A stretch of 64,000 bases of DNA from Mortierella alpina (GCA_029449245.1 JANATF010000009.1:1178001-1242000); one strand, 5' to 3'. Shown: positions 33,483 through 46,369, counted from the stretch's first letter. Numbers and translations are program-made. Notes: generated by a model from the letters alone, not told the origin.

Positions 33483-36400
33483 ATGGAAACTCCGTCCGCC
33501 TCCGCTGCTGTGCAAGGCGCCGTGCCCAGCCCTGCAGCCACCCCCGCCCCGACCCCGCCTGCCAACACCACCGCCGCCGCCACCAGCGTGCCAAACACCC
33601 CTGCGCATGCCGATCAAGTGCCCATGGAGGACGTCGTTTCGACCAATGCTGTCGAGGCAGAGGTCATTGCGCGTCAAAATCAGACCATTGTAAGCATTGC
33701 TGCATTTCACCTCTAACAGAGCGCTGATCAAGAAGAAAACGTCTGCTGGTTTGACATGCATGCAGTTAGCACTCACCGCTTCGCCCCTTCTGCTCAAACG
33801 ACGACATTGTAGGTTGAAGAGTACCAGTATCTACTCGAGAAGAGTCAGCAGCTGTTCACCGGTTTGAGGTATATACATGGTTTTTGTGCTTGAGCGGATG
33901 TCTTTTTTCAGAGGCCAAGGTTCGCTGCTGGTCTTCCTTCGCGGGCTCACGGTGCATCCTTCCTCTGTCGAATTGTCGACGAGAATCGCAATTGACGAGA
34001 ACCCTTCTATCTACCACGTTTTGGCGCTTACAGAGACCTACCTCCGACAGGCGCCAAGCAATGGCAACCCTATTTCCAAAAAACATTCGAGATCTTCTCA
34101 AAGGTACGGACAAGCACAGGCAGGCGTAGTTTACCCATATTCTGCCGCATCGATTCTCAAAGCTGACGGCACCAATGTTCTCTACCTCTGTCTTGAAATG
34201 CATTAGCTTTGGAGATTCCAGCAGCAGAACAGGTATGGCCATTGGCGTTACGCCCGCTGATAACCCGGCTAAACCCCATGCTCCTCTGTCCCTGACTCCA
34301 GGCGTATTCTTTTATCCCACGCCACTTAGATTCGCACTAGAGACCACCTACGGCCTGAAAAGGTGGGAGGTTGGTGAGATTGCTTCCAAGATCGGACAAC
34401 TGTACTATCACTACTAGTAAGTCGCTCGTGAACGTTGCGTTTCCGGATAAAGTGCCCGAACTTAAAAAAGATTGATCGACAGTAGGACAAAGCGCATTTA
34501 TTTATCCCACAATTACACTTCTTCCACGCGCCGTACTAGTTTGCGTACGAGCGAAACCAATTACCTGCAAGAGTCGTATGTCTTTTACGACGCCATCCGC
34601 GAGCGACGCTACTTTAACGAGATCTCCGAGATGAAAAAGTAATGCTTTGAATTGCGCGTCGTTTGTAAATTGCTTCTGAACTGGGGGCCTCGGAGATCTG
34701 ATGTTTAATATGTGCTTTTGCCTGATTGCACCCCATCAACATAGCCCGGCACTTATGATCAAAAAGTTGCGTTTCTATGCGCGATTTACGGTTGTTTGTC
34801 TTTTGCTCAACAATCGCGACATCATTACGACCCTGAAGGAAGAACTCGCTGCATTGGTCAATGAGTACATCAACACTTACACGCCAACTGATGTGGCGGA
34901 ATGGCAACTCGTTCTTCAGGAAGTCACCTCCTTTACCGATGTAATAAGATACCTCGACATGCCTGAGATTTGCGCGAGATTTGGTCGACAATTTTAATTG
35001 ACTGGTTGGTTGGTTCTCATCATAGGCCGAGAAGAAACTCCATCCCGTCAACACCGCAGGGACATTCTTACCCGTGGCGAGGCGGCTGCAGCCTAGCAAG
35101 GTTATCTCTGCAGCACTGGATAAGGACGGGTCCTCCACGACGAAATTCAGACTCCAGGAGGCAATTCTTGTGGGTAGTGTCATCAATCAGATCAAGTTTT
35201 CAGAACTAACTATTGATATGTACCGCATTCTCCAGTCCCTTGGTAAGGTTCAGCATATCGATAGTACCTTCAGGATCACAGAATGGCATGGCCGTTAGAT
35301 CAAACCCCCTGACACTAATCTATGATGTCGTAATCTAGAGCGGGAGACATCCCAAATACGAGGATCATCAGAGCCACCCACCAAAGACACAGTAACAAGT
35401 GCTGTTGCTGCTGCTGTTGCCGGTGGAACCACGGCCGAAAACAGCTCGGTCAACGCGCCGATCAAAGATGAGCCTGCGGAAGAGTCTTCAATCTCTCAGC
35501 GTAGAAATCCGACCGAGAAGGGCTCTAAGAGGACGAACCCGCACAAATATCTTCTTTATAGGCCGACTTTAAGTCAGCTTATGGTCTACCTTGCAACTGC
35601 GTTCAAGGTTAGTGTCATCGCGATTGTTAACTCATCAAATGCATAGACGGATATTCCATTGGCAGTCAGATGCTCACACGCATTGTTCATTCCTCTAGGA
35701 AGTCTCCAGCGACTCGGCCCTGCTAATTTATATCTCTGCCGATGGATTGAAGCGAACTGCGCCTGATAACTCTGGCACCAAAGGTAGAATGGCAATCATA
35801 GATCGTGGACACTGATGAACAGAAAGGCAATAGAGATGTTCAGTCACTAACACCACACACATCATGGTGTTGAAAATCGACGCAAAATTAGGATACCATG
35901 GAGGAATTTTGACCAACTCACGCAAGGCGCAGGACAATGTCGAGTCTGAACAGCAAAGCATCAGTCACTGCTTGCATCCAGGTGATCTGCTCCCGTTCAC
36001 GCGGAAACCCATGTTCCTCATCGTGGACAGCAACAACAGCGTGGCATTCGCGGTATGCACAAAAGAAATAATTATGCACTGATAATTACCACGGAAATGC
36101 CAAATCCGCCATACTAATATCGCTTGTTCTATGACGCTCTGACACTGCGTACATCATACAGGAGATGCCTCGTGTGTTCAACTATCCCTTCATGAGTCTC
36201 CTGTCACCCTCCGAGTACCCTGCCTCTATTCCTGGTATGTATACTCAGTCCTAACGTGAATGGTGGAGAGTTACGTTTCGGCGCAACTTTATTCGACTTA
36301 TGACTTTTATATTTTCTTTTTGTTCCTAGACACATCGCAAGTCGGAGGACTGTTCACTCTCTTCTTGCATGCACCCTTGCTTGCGTTCAGCTTTATTTGC

Positions 36401-36974
36401 GGAATCGAACAAATCAGTCCAGACACATGGGAACAGTGCACAGGATTGATCACTCAGGCGGAAGGAAAGATTGCGGAACTTATGGCCACTGCACCACTCG
36501 GTAAGAACGAAGGATAAATGTGCCGTCGACTAGGCTAGTCGACGGCGACAGGATAAAGAGGCTCAGTAACGAGCGATATTAACACTCCAATCACTCATGC
36601 GGACATGACAGATAAATCGATGCGACGCTTCTTGCAGGATGAGTTCCTGCGTCAGTTTATGATCCGCTTTGCGTTGTGCTATATCATCCTCAAGGCTCAT
36701 GTGGCATTCACTGAACCCAAGGTAACAAGCATGCCGGCAAACGGGCTTATCGAATATCCCGTGGCCACTCTTGCCTTTTGTTGAAATGCTGACTTGCTAT
36801 CTTTTATTTCTACTTATTGTTGTGATCTAGCACTTGCCGATGTCAAATCCTGCCTTGCCGGCGTCAGTTCTCGAATCGCCTGATGTGCTGTCCAAGATCC
36901 GATCGCTTGCGATCCTGGCCAATGCATCTTGCTTTTCGTTCGAGGAACCCGCGGCAGCTGAACCTGAAGTTTAG
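33483..36974 (+). CDS. SCAI: SCAI-family protein
   Basis: Fifteen exons were traced by protein continuity: 33483-33689, 33813-33868, 34034-34103, 34207-34232, 34330-34416, 34540-34638, 34745-34940, 35026-35242, 35339-35607, 35699-35783, 35892-36052, 36162-36234, 36330-36500, 36612-36721, 36831-36974. They join in phase to 656 residues. The family hallmarks are clear: EEYQYLLEKSQQLFTGLRDL, YGLKRWEVGEIASKIGQLYY, IKKLRFYARFTVVCLLLNN, KFSELTIDMYRILQ, NPHKYLLYRPTLSQL, HCLHPGDLLPFTRKPMF and QVGGLFTLFL. In animals SCAI restrains MRTF/SRF transcription and acts in DNA repair; the fungal role is unknown. The N-terminal 60 residues are Ala/Pro-rich and specific to this lineage. Confidence 0.93.
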
Positions 36975-37138
36975 ACCAGCGTGCTTTTCCATAGTGCAAG
37001 TGTATTTTATTTTTTCGTACGCTTGTGGCCAAGGGGGTCTGCTGTCATTGTAGGAAAATGCGCCTCTACTTGCTATTACTCATATGTGTCGATAAAAAAA
37101 ACAACACAACTTCAATCCAACTTCGCCTTGTTTATTGG

Positions 37139-38824
37139 TCAGCTCTGGCAGATTTCTTCTCGAATTCGTGCATTGCGCTTGCGTATATGCTCCTTCTTTT
37201 TGTGCAGGCCTTGAGCTAGACGTATAGGTGCCAGCGCTTCTTGTGCCTCGGGACAATACATGTTGAGATACGCACCGCTTTGCTGGGTGCGTCCAAGAGG
37301 ATTCGGAAGCGCATGGTTCCACCATTTCTTATAGATTGGTGGGCTGTTGTTCTTCCAACGGGTCTTGATTGCTGGAGACGCGAGCATGCTCTCCTTGTGT
37401 TTCTCATCTTCAGGATCGCTCCCGCCGCTATTTGTGTCAGTATTGGCCGTTGTTGCTATTGTCTTTTGATCCCTGTTGACCTTGTCGGCGACCCAATGGT
37501 CTTTGTTCTTCCCACGTGCCGCCCCTGCATCCCTCTTGCCGTACAATTTAGGGTTGGATAACTCGGTCTTCATTAATTCAATCAATCGGTCCTGTAGAGT
37601 TGTGACACACTCTCGCTTTGCAAAGATGATGTACTCGTAACCCGGCCGCGCATGATCGCGAAATACCATTTCGACCGCTGCTGCGAGTTTCTTCCTTGCA
37701 AAATTGCGGTGTACCGCCAGTTTTGAGATGAGTTTCTTGGAGAGGATAAATGTCACTCGGAAGGCTGGGTGCGGGTCCGATATTGAAGCAGGGTAAAGGC
37801 GTTGATTTCGCAAGTGGTAGTTGCGTATGAGCGGAGATGGTTCAGGCATCGAGAGAAGCTTGGTGGTCATTGCTGTCGAAGCAAGGGACGATGGGTTGGA
37901 GGTGGACTCTGCTGACGTGGTGATGCGATCCAGTTCCTTTTGCTGCTGATTGTATTGTTCCAGGGCTTGGTCGTATTCAGCTTGTGCCTTTTGCACAAAT
38001 ACTGGGACGTTGGCTAAGGACAGGGTATCATGTAAAAAGAGTGATCAGTTGGGTTGAAGCGCAAGCAAGAAGCCTTGGATGCCTTGGGTGCCTTGTGATC
38101 ACAGCATCGAGAAAAAAATTATGTTGAAACTACAACACTTGGTTTTCTTTACGCTGTGGTGGTTTCGTAAAGGGCATTCGGCTAGCCTTAATGGAAAAGG
38201 CTTCGTTGCTCAGGGAGGAGGTCCCAGCCCGTTTGGTGAAGAGTACATTCACCGCCATCTTGTCCAGCCCCTCGATCTGCAAGATCACAGCGTGGTGAGA
38301 GTTCAAGTTAGACAGTGTGCGAAGAGCTGGGATTGCGCCTTGTCGCCTGATACATGATCACTACTTGCCCTCTCTCTGTCTGGAATCGGCCGAAAGGAGT
38401 CTGGCATTCTTTTTGGCTGACCCTTGGTGAAGCCGTGGTGCGTTGAGGTACCCTTGAACGAGTTTCGAAGCGGAGGTGCTGCGATGCGACTTTTTGGGTC
38501 GTGCGCCCTGTAGCCCCCATTATCTGAGGCGCCAGAAGGGCGATGCTTGTATCGCTGGCCCTGTTCATCGTTGTCCCTGTAGTGGTGTGAGGATGTTCTC
38601 TCGTGTGTCTGAAGTGACTTGGCACGTGCTGGAGCTGCGGTTCTCCGTGGTGGTCGTGCGGCGCCAGCCATGCTTGGCTGATCCGATGGACTGGAATGCG
38701 CCGAGCGCACGGTCAACGGTGCAGGGGGTCTGGCTGCTAGGACTGAAGCCAGTGGGCCGAGTCTGGTGGAGTGGTGGCGACATGGCAGCTGCGTGGCTGT
38801 GAGCGTGGTCCTGAAGGTGATCAT
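37139..38824 (-). CDS. Mitochondrial RnpA-like (bacterial RNase P protein) domain protein
   Basis: The 3' exon (37139 to about 38010) contains a segment matching bacterial RNase P protein: RVTFILSKK, then K-L-A-V-H-R-N-F-A-R-K-K-L (the RnpA basic signature) and Y-I-I-F-A-K-R. The upstream exon begins at ATG 38824 with an Arg-rich, acid-poor presequence (M-I-T-F-R-T-T-L...), as for mitochondrial import. A middle exon reads A-I-P-A-L-R-T-L-S-N-L-N-S-H-H (about 38340 down to 38150). The last intron runs from a donor near 38150 to an acceptor near 38013; the first junction is unsettled (GTACCT or GTCAGC donor with an ACAAG acceptor keeps frame). The C-terminus is Lys/Arg-rich. RNase P processes tRNA 5' ends; whether this protein does so is inference. 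Confidence 0.55.
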
Positions 38825-39121
38825 GACGGAGACAAGCGAAGGCGGAATGGGACGAAGGGGACTCGGATGCTCAAAGCCAGAATTTCCATTTCAGGCCTAG
38901 AGAAACAGAAAAAAAAAGAACAGGAGAAAACGCGCGAATCTGTCCGACCGACAGTGTTCCATCACACTTGCACGCACGCACACACGCACACACGCACTCA
39001 CGCACACACTTCCATCGGACTCCCTCGCTGCATCTCTGGCACAGCCTGATCCGCCGCTTCCTGTCTGGCGCACACATCCCCCTACCACAGCACCCGCACC
39101 AGCAGCACTCCTCCGTTGGCC

Positions 39122-40994
39122 ATGTCCACACACTACAGCTTTCCGCCTCCAGGCGGCGCACCCAACGCCAACAGTCCCAACCCACTCCGCCCCTACTACT
39201 CGGCATCGGACTCGCCGCTGCAGTCCTACTACAACAACACCCTGTCTTCGTCCTCCCTCGAGGAGGAGCTCGCCGCCCAGAACGAGCTCAACTCGCAGGC
39301 AGCTGCCAAAGAGCTGGCCAGTTATGGCTTTGTCAAGTACTTCACCTTGGCGATCGCAGCCCCCTTCCATGCTGGACAAACGCTCCTGCAAGTCCAGTAC
39401 TTGCCCAACGACGACGGATTCAACGGCGATGAATACGATTATGCAGAGCAGGTAATGAAAATAAAAAAAATCACAGGATTGGACTTCCAACTGGATGCAA
39501 GGCTAGATCCACCATCCTTTTTAATTGACACAATGTCGAATTGATTCGTGGCCATAGGTCAAACGGGAGGAGGAGTACAGGAGAGCATGCGAGGAAGAGA
39601 AGGAGCGTGAGCGTGAGCGCGGCTTTTACAACGACCGTACCGGCATGCAGCACTCGTCCGGAACAGGAGGTTACTACGTCAGTCAGTATGGCAACCTGAG
39701 CAGTAGCACCTCCAGCATGACCCACGACAGCTATGCCTCGCAACGCACTGTTAACGTGAGCCGATACGGCACGGAGCAACCTGGCGATCACCTCTCAGGA
39801 TCGGCCTCGTCGTCTGCGCTTCCGTTCAGGAGCAGTGTGTACGACGAGGATAGTCGGCCATCGTACCAGATGCCCCCCATTGAGGGAGGAGTCTGGAAGG
39901 CTGTGACAGACCTCGCCCATCACCCGACCGAGGGCTGGATGTCGCTTTGGAAGGGTAAGCATAGAGACGGGGGAAAGAATATCTATCAGCCATGCCAGGC
40001 ACTATCTGCATTGCTGATGGTATGATATACTGATGTTATTTTTGCACTCTATCTCGTCTAGGCCAATATACCAACTGGATCTACGAGATGCTGCACCTTT
40101 TCGCCCAACCAACGCTGGAGGCGACGTTGAACGACACGTTTGATCTGTACGACGACACGATCCCGCTTGTGCATCTGGACCATGTTGGCCCCAACATCGC
40201 AACCATGGTCACCTCTCATCTTGTCGTTGGCTTTATCTTGTCTCCTCTGGAACTCATCAGAACAAGGTAAACAACGAACACCTTGTCAGGTTCTAATTTC
40301 TACAATGTTGTTTCCTCCGCATGTTAGTTTTCTAATAACCACCTGCACTTTTTGAAGACTCATTGTGCAAACAGCCAACCCATTGCAGCGCAAGTACAGC
40401 GGCATGGTCAACTGCATCACAACCATCATGCAGGAGGAAGGCGTTTCAGCACTGTGGGGTGGCGTCAACCTGTTCCCGACCCTCATCTACCACACTCTCA
40501 CGCCGCTTCTCCGAAACTCGATCCCCCTGATCATTGACAGAGTCTTCAAGCTCTCGGCGGCCGACTCTCCCTTCCTCTACTCGTTGGCGGAACTGGGATT
40601 AAACACGATCGAGCTGCTGATCCGCCTCCCCATCGAGACTGTCAGGAAGCGTCTTCAGATCCAGATTCAAATCCAGAGCAGAGATCGTCAGTCGACAGGT
40701 GCATTTAAGCGGTACCACACTGTTGTTGAGACCCGGAAGAGAGCGTACGTTGGCATGGTGGACTGTGTCTACAGGATCATCAAGGAGGAAGGCGGACATC
40801 ATAAGAGGGTGTCGAGAACTGTCAGGAACCCGGACGGCACTGTTACGACGACGACCATCCAGCAAAGACCGTGGTACTCTGCCTGGGGCGTTAGGGGTCT
40901 GTACACGGGACTGGGTATGCACTTGACAACCAACGTGTGTCTGTTTGCTGTCGGAGCGGTGACCAACTTGCAGGATGAGGGAGACGACTGGTAG
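39122..40994 (+). CDS. UGO1: Ugo1-like mitochondrial outer-membrane carrier
   Basis: Four exons (39122-39451, 39558-39954, 40062-40266, 40358-40994) give 522 residues. The long Ser/Tyr-rich N-terminal half includes FTLAIAAPFHAGQTLLQVQY. The C-terminal half has degenerate mitochondrial-carrier repeats (VVGFILSPLELIRTRL; RLPIETVRKRLQIQ; GLYTGLGMHLTTN), with P-x-[DE]-x-x-[KR]-like signatures. Yeast Ugo1 and animal SLC25A46 are modified carriers in the outer membrane that act in mitochondrial fusion with Fzo1 and Mgm1. The start was chosen as the ATG after the CA-rich leader; an alternative ATG two codons upstream is not in the sequence. A CA/CG dinucleotide-rich tract lies at 38970-39010. Confidence 0.82.
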
Positions 40995-41321
40995 AGAATT
41001 ACGTACTGTAGACGTGTGCTAAAAAAAAGAAAAAAAAAAGTACAACCCTGGCAGCAGTAGTGCGAAGGGAATAGGTCTTTGTGATTGTCATCACAGTTGC
41101 CTGCGAAGCATTTTTGATCTACACGTACACTGAGGACACGAAATCAGCCCTACTACGCCGCCAACAAAGCATTCGTTTCGTCACTACACTTTGATTCCAT
41201 TCTCACGCCCATTACATGCACCATTCGCCGTGCCAGGACTCAAGGACTCATCAACAACACCGCACGGAGCTTCCGCATTCGCCTCAACTGATCCCGCTTG
41301 AAGGAAAAAAAAATACCAATC
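40995..41321. other. Short intergenic region between UGO1 and ZNG1
   Basis: Tandem genes; no other feature seen. Confidence 0.4.
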
Positions 41322-42993
41322 ATGAGCAGCTCAGACGACGAACACCCGCCTTTGGCTGTACCTTTGGCTCTACCTTTGCAGAACCACTCTCAAGTCGACA
41401 ACGGCGACTCTGACGATGAGGAAATGCCCGATTTGATCGACACCCAGCCAGACCCATCAATCGCCCCTGGTGCTGCTGCTGTTACAGTGCACGACACCGC
41501 AGACTCGAGGAAAGAGCAGCCGGCCAAGAAGATCCCTATCACAATCATCACTGGGTTCTTGGGCTCTGGCAAGTCGACACTGCTGGACTATATCTTGACT
41601 GAGAAGCATGACTTCAAGGTGGCTGTGATCCTGAACGAGTTTGGAGACTCTGGCGGGATTGATCAGGCCATGAATGTAGGCATGGGAGGAGAAGTCGTCG
41701 AAGAATGGCTTGAGCTGAAGAACGGCTGCCTCTGTTGCACAGTCAAGTAAGCAATTGGGTTTTGTTGCTTTGTATTCCTTCTGTCAAAAATCGACTCTTC
41801 AAAGGCTCGAAGCTCTTACACCGTTTGAACTTGTTGACCATTCGCAGAGACAATGGAGTGCTGGCAATCGAAAATCTGATGAAAAAAAAAGGCAAATTCG
41901 ACTATATCTTGCTGGAGACGACAGGGCTGGCGGACCCGGGTCCTATCGCCTCTATCTTTTGGTTGGATGATGATCTCGGAAGCGACATCTATCTGGATGG
42001 AATTGTCACTCTGGTCGACTCTAGAAACGTCCGCAAGGTAACAATGATATTATAGCGATACTTTCTGGCGGCTGGCGGCTGGCTTTCATTCAGATCATGA
42101 CCGCTCAAGACCTAATACGTCATACGAACCTTATAATGTCAATCTAGGAACTGGAGCTCAAGAAAGAGGATGGAAGCTTGAACGAAACCGCCAAGCAAAT
42201 CGCCATGGCAGACCGACTTATCCTCAACAAGACAGACCTTATCAGCAAAGAAGAGGCGGATCAATTGGAGGTGGACTGCAGGGCTATGAACGGAGTCGCT
42301 GAGATCGTGAGGACGGTTCGTTCTAAAGTCGATCTTAACTTTGTGCTCGACATTTCAGCATTTGATGCAGTCAGGGCCAAGGAACTGGAGCAAGCGGACT
42401 TGGCATTAAAGAACCCAAAGTCTGATGATCATGCCCATGATCATAATGACCCCAACCACGTCCATGGAGAAGACTGCGAACATCCAAAGCGTCCGTCAAA
42501 CCACCTTGATGAGGTATGAAGTCATCTTGAAAACTATTAGAATGATTGGGTTATTGTCCACTGTAATTGACGCTCTGCTCTCTTTCCATAGTCTATCTCA
42601 ACAACAACATTGACCTTCAACATCGCGGCTGTGGATCAAAAGCTCTTTGAGCACTGGCTGCAAATGTTACTTTGGGATCACCAGATTCCGGACGCGGAGG
42701 AAGCTGCAGAAGGAGTTTCCTCTGGTGCAGTCGCGGACAACGTCAAACTGGACATCCTGCGAGTCAAAGGAATTCTTAGGATCTCAGATCGCCCGCAAGG
42801 CACAAAGATTGTGATCCAAGGAGTGCAGGAACTGTATGATGTCAAAGAAGCAATGACACAGCCTGGTCAGGAGGAGCTGCCTGGCGCTGGCAAAGTCGTG
42901 TTTATTGGCCGCGGGCTAAATGACAAGAAGAGGCTGTTAGAGTCCTGTAGACACTTTATGCAGCTAGGCGCACAAGATATCACCATTCAATAG
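41322..42993 (+). CDS. ZNG1: CobW/ZNG1-type zinc metallochaperone GTPase
   Basis: Four exons (41322-41746, 41848-42037, 42148-42513, 42592-42993) give 460 residues. Walker [10 protein letters not shown] is at about residue 78, the metal-binding C-x-C-C motif (G-C-L-C-C-T-V) at about 136-139, [12 protein letters not shown] follows, and N-K-T-D supplies the guanine specificity motif. A His/Asp-rich loop ([12 protein letters not shown]) lies before the CobW C-terminal domain. The N-terminal C-x-x-x-C/CPELV-type contact motif for methionine aminopeptidase is not obvious; an acidic DDEEMPDLI segment sits there instead. ZNG1 delivers zinc to MetAP1 using GTP. All exon phases agree. Confidence 0.92.
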
Positions 42994-45268
42994 AGCATAG
43001 AAATGCGATGCCTGATTGCCTGGTGCGCCCAGTTCCGCTCGGATGTGTGAAGCAGAGACCACAACCACCAGCCGCTGCTTGACCAGCACCTCACCTCCTT
43101 TCCAAAAGCTGCAAGACAACCTCCTCGCCAAAACCTACCTCTTCCGCCACCTAACCATCTAGATTACAGTGAATCCATTGAACTGTTTCTGAAAGGCAAG
43201 CAATATCAGTGCGTCAACCTCATCGAGCTATCATACGCTCCTGGCGCGTATCGTGTCAATTCCTCACCAGATACTGCACTTATAAAGAGATCTGCCAGCG
43301 TCTGGCCGGCGTTCACACTGGTCTTGCCCAGCACTCGGCTCTATTACGCCTAGACCTGGCAGCAAAGGCGTGTAAAGCTTCTAGACGCCTCAGTACCTGC
43401 TACAGCACTCTCCACGACACATCGAATCCATTCGGATTAGCTTGGCATATCTTTAGCGCGCGCAGTTACGTCGTAGATGGTCCAGAAAACGCCTAGTCCG
43501 ACACTCCATCGTAGCTGCACCTCGCAACGGTTCATTTGGTCGAGGGGTTATCCCGTCTGGACCGGGAGATAGCTTGCCGCGTTCAGGTGCAGCCCACGTT
43601 TACTTGACTTCAGCATCCGTCTACATGCGAATATTATGTTTGGAAACTTTGGTCCTACCCTAGCAGAACACTGTCGACAGCTCGAATGGCTAGAGTAGTT
43701 CAGCATAGGTGGCGAGGATGAGGAAGCAGCCGGTACAAGTATGTTCCCATCTAAGTCCTCCACCCCGGGCACGGTGGGCATGTCACGATCGACGATCACT
43801 ACTCATCCAGACCCGCCTTCAGGGCCAATACGCTAGAATCCGTTGAGTTCTAACTCCATTTTGAGCTTCGGAGAGGCGATATCTCTCTGTTTCTCGAGAC
43901 CTGCCCGAGAGTGAGGACATTTGTCGTGCCAGTGGTCCGAGCTGACCCTGAAGAACCTTTTGGGCTCGAGCAGAGTGTCCTTGGATTAGAAAAACTGAGT
44001 ATAGCTGCACTCGATGGTCCCATGGGATCACTACGGACCAAGCTGTGTCTTTCAGGCGTGCCGGATGCTACTGAATTATCATTGCTCGACGGCTCGGGAC
44101 AATTGTGTCTGCAAGGCCGTAGTGGGGTCGTAAATACATCGGAACTGACAAGACTGCAGGACATACCGCTTTCGAGGTACGGTCACCTAGTTGGTATATG
44201 GCTACAGGCTACAGCTTTGAGTACATCAAGCAAGCCAACTGTGGAGCCACAGGTCTATGGCAGACCAAGAAGTTCTCAGCCTGCTGTCTTTGAATGGCGC
44301 CAAGATCAAACAAACACTATTGTTGTGAGAACTTTATTCCGTGACCTGAAAATGCGAACCTTGTAAGACGAACGCGTGCAGACATAATGCGCTAGCCGGC
44401 AGCGCTTCACACATCTCCATACGGCTAGAGGCCTCACCACGTCTTGCCATCAACCGCAGGATTTCCCTCTTCAACTAAATTTTCATCCGCAGTTGACCAT
44501 TGCGCTACAACGGATGAGGCGCTGCATGCATGTATTCCACTGACACATAGCAAAAACTGTACTACTGCGGTCTATATCCCGCTGATGCATCGCAGAAACA
44601 GTTTTCCACCTACATGCTGAGTTCCGCGCATGATGATGATTTACGTTGGAGTGACCCTGTGAAGTTAGTCCAACGTTGGAGTTCACTTGCTCTCTGCTCG
44701 CGCTGCAGACATGAGACTAGTGCGACGTTTGCGCCTCGACAGCACTGTCTGTTACACAGCGGAATAGATACGACATTATTAGGGGAAGAGTGAAGAGTAC
44801 GTTATAGTAACTAAGAACGTCTGGAGACTTTACCTTGTGACAAAAATCACTCGAGAAAGTGACGCGACGGAAATGGATCTACTATCTGGTCTTCGATATT
44901 TTCTCGCCATCATCACTAAACAGGTTCATGATTTGCATCTGATACAGCAAAAAGTCGACGGTCAGCCAAAGTTGATGAGCAAAAGGCTGTAGCGAGAATA
45001 GTGCGATCCACATGGTCTCGAAAAACCATAATAGCCTACCGGTTGTATTTGGTGTTACCATGCATTCGGTCCGGCCCCATTCGTAGAGAGCAATAAAGCA
45101 ATAATCGCGCACATGCAGTACCTTTTTCCAATGTCCATCCTACCTGTCTTGCCTAAAATGCACCCCTCCTTGTACTCCCAGCATACGTTGGTCCCCACCA
45201 ACAGTGCCCTTCATTCGCAGATAGGGATGCCACAATTATGATGGACAGCCTTCGTATAACTAACTGTA
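42994..45268. other. Gene-poor region with F-box/LRR-like scrap
   Basis: No intact gene. A short frame at 43637-43696 (MFGNFGPTLAEHCRQLEWLE) resembles the LRR part of mortierellomycete F-box proteins, and the 151-codon frame at 43911-44366 may belong to the same relic. The rest shows no coding support. Confidence 0.35.
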
Positions 45269-45578
45269 CAGTCAATCGCCCCCTTCTGTCAGAAAATCTG
45301 ACAAAAAGTAGGCAATATAACGAACCTGGCTATCTCATTGGCCTAGAGGACTTTTGACTGAAGTTTTGTACTCTATAATCCACGAAATTTTACGGCTTCA
45401 CCAGTGCATGGTACGGATGTCCTGAAAATTCTCTTATGTGACCGCGATGTGAGGCATGGGAAACAGAGTACAAAACTTCAATCAAAAGTCCTCTAGGCCA
45501 ATGAGATAGCCAGGTTCGTTATATTGCCTACTTTTTGTCAGATTTTCTGACAGAAGGGGAGAAGGGCGCGATTGACTG
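45269..45578. mobile_element. 310-bp MITE with TA target duplication
   Basis: Long inverted repeats of about 105-115 bp (outer ends CAGTCAATCG) surround a core of about 90 bp and are flanked by TA on both sides. A short palindrome, TCAGAAAATCTGA, lies near each end. The right arm has a small insertion (about 10 bp). TA flanks and ends suggest a Tc1/mariner-like non-autonomous element; no coding sequence is inside. Confidence 0.85.
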
Positions 45579-45813
45579 TATAGGTCTTGTGAGACATTAG
45601 TCTACAGGACAGCGACGATTCACGATAGGATCGGGACCATGTAGCTGGATGATGAACACGAGCATTAATAGTCGAAAACACCTCTTGCAAGCGGAGATTT
45701 GTAATAACATCCTCATGCCTTGAGGAAGGGCGGTGAATGGCATCATCACTCATCATTTCCAGCATCCTCGTGGACCGGGACCTCTTTGGTCCAAGACACT
45801 CCTCCTTGTCGTT

Positions 45814-45820
45814 TATAAAA
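45814..45820 (+). promoter_or_regulatory. TATA-like box upstream of the secreted-protein gene
   Basis: TATAAAA about 300 bp upstream of the ATG at 46118, followed by CT-rich leader sequence. Confidence 0.35.
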
Positions 45821-46117
45821 GGTACAGTTCTCCTCTACTCTTTTTTATCCTTCAGAACATCACTCTTCCACTTCACGTGAGTAAACACTAATATCTCTTC
45901 CAGCGATCCACTTCAGCTCCTGCTCCTCCAGCTATCAGTTGATCCGGTTATGCTGGTTTGCCGCACACATCAAGACCTGATTGTCCGTCGTAAAGGAGCG
46001 TTGAAAAGAAGGAAGATCCATGAATACAATTAACAACCTCTATCTACTGCCCGACTTGCATTCAATCGCAATAGACATTCCTACTTCCACCTTCAACCCC
46101 AAAGAATCTCTCACACA

Positions 46118-46369
46118 ATGCGTTTCTCTGCCATCGCCATGCTTGTCGTCCTTGCCACCGCCGCTGTCACGGAGGCCGGCGGTCGCCAGTGTCAGAACTA
46201 CGCCTCTGGATGCAAGGCTTGCGTCTGTAACGAGTGGGTTGACACCAGCAAGTGCTGTTTCGGAGAATTCAACGGCTCCAACGGAAACTGTGAGGGTATC
46301 AAGCAGGCCAACACCAACACATTCCAGGCCTGCTGCAACAACAAGGGTGGTTTCGGCCGCTGCTGGTAA
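46118..46369 (+). CDS. Small secreted cysteine-rich protein
   Basis: 83 residues from ATG at 46118. A clear signal peptide covers residues 1-20 (M-R-F-S-A-I-A-M-L-V-V-L-A-T-A-A). The mature part has ten cysteines, including C-K-A-C-V-C, two CC pairs and a C-W end, which suggests a compact disulfide-bonded fold. It has a TATA-like promoter and a long leader and no introns. Such proteins can be effectors, antimicrobial or wall proteins; there is no direct clue here. I do not recognise a named family. Confidence 0.75.
   Translation: MRFSAIAMLVVLATAAVTEAGGRQCQNYASGCKACVCNEWVDTSKCCFGEFNGSNGNCEGIKQANTNTFQACCNNKGGFGRCW

Noticed and set aside
38970-39010. CA/CG dinucleotide-rich tract as a regulatory site
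   Set aside because: Simple repeat in the UGO1 leader; no evidence of function.
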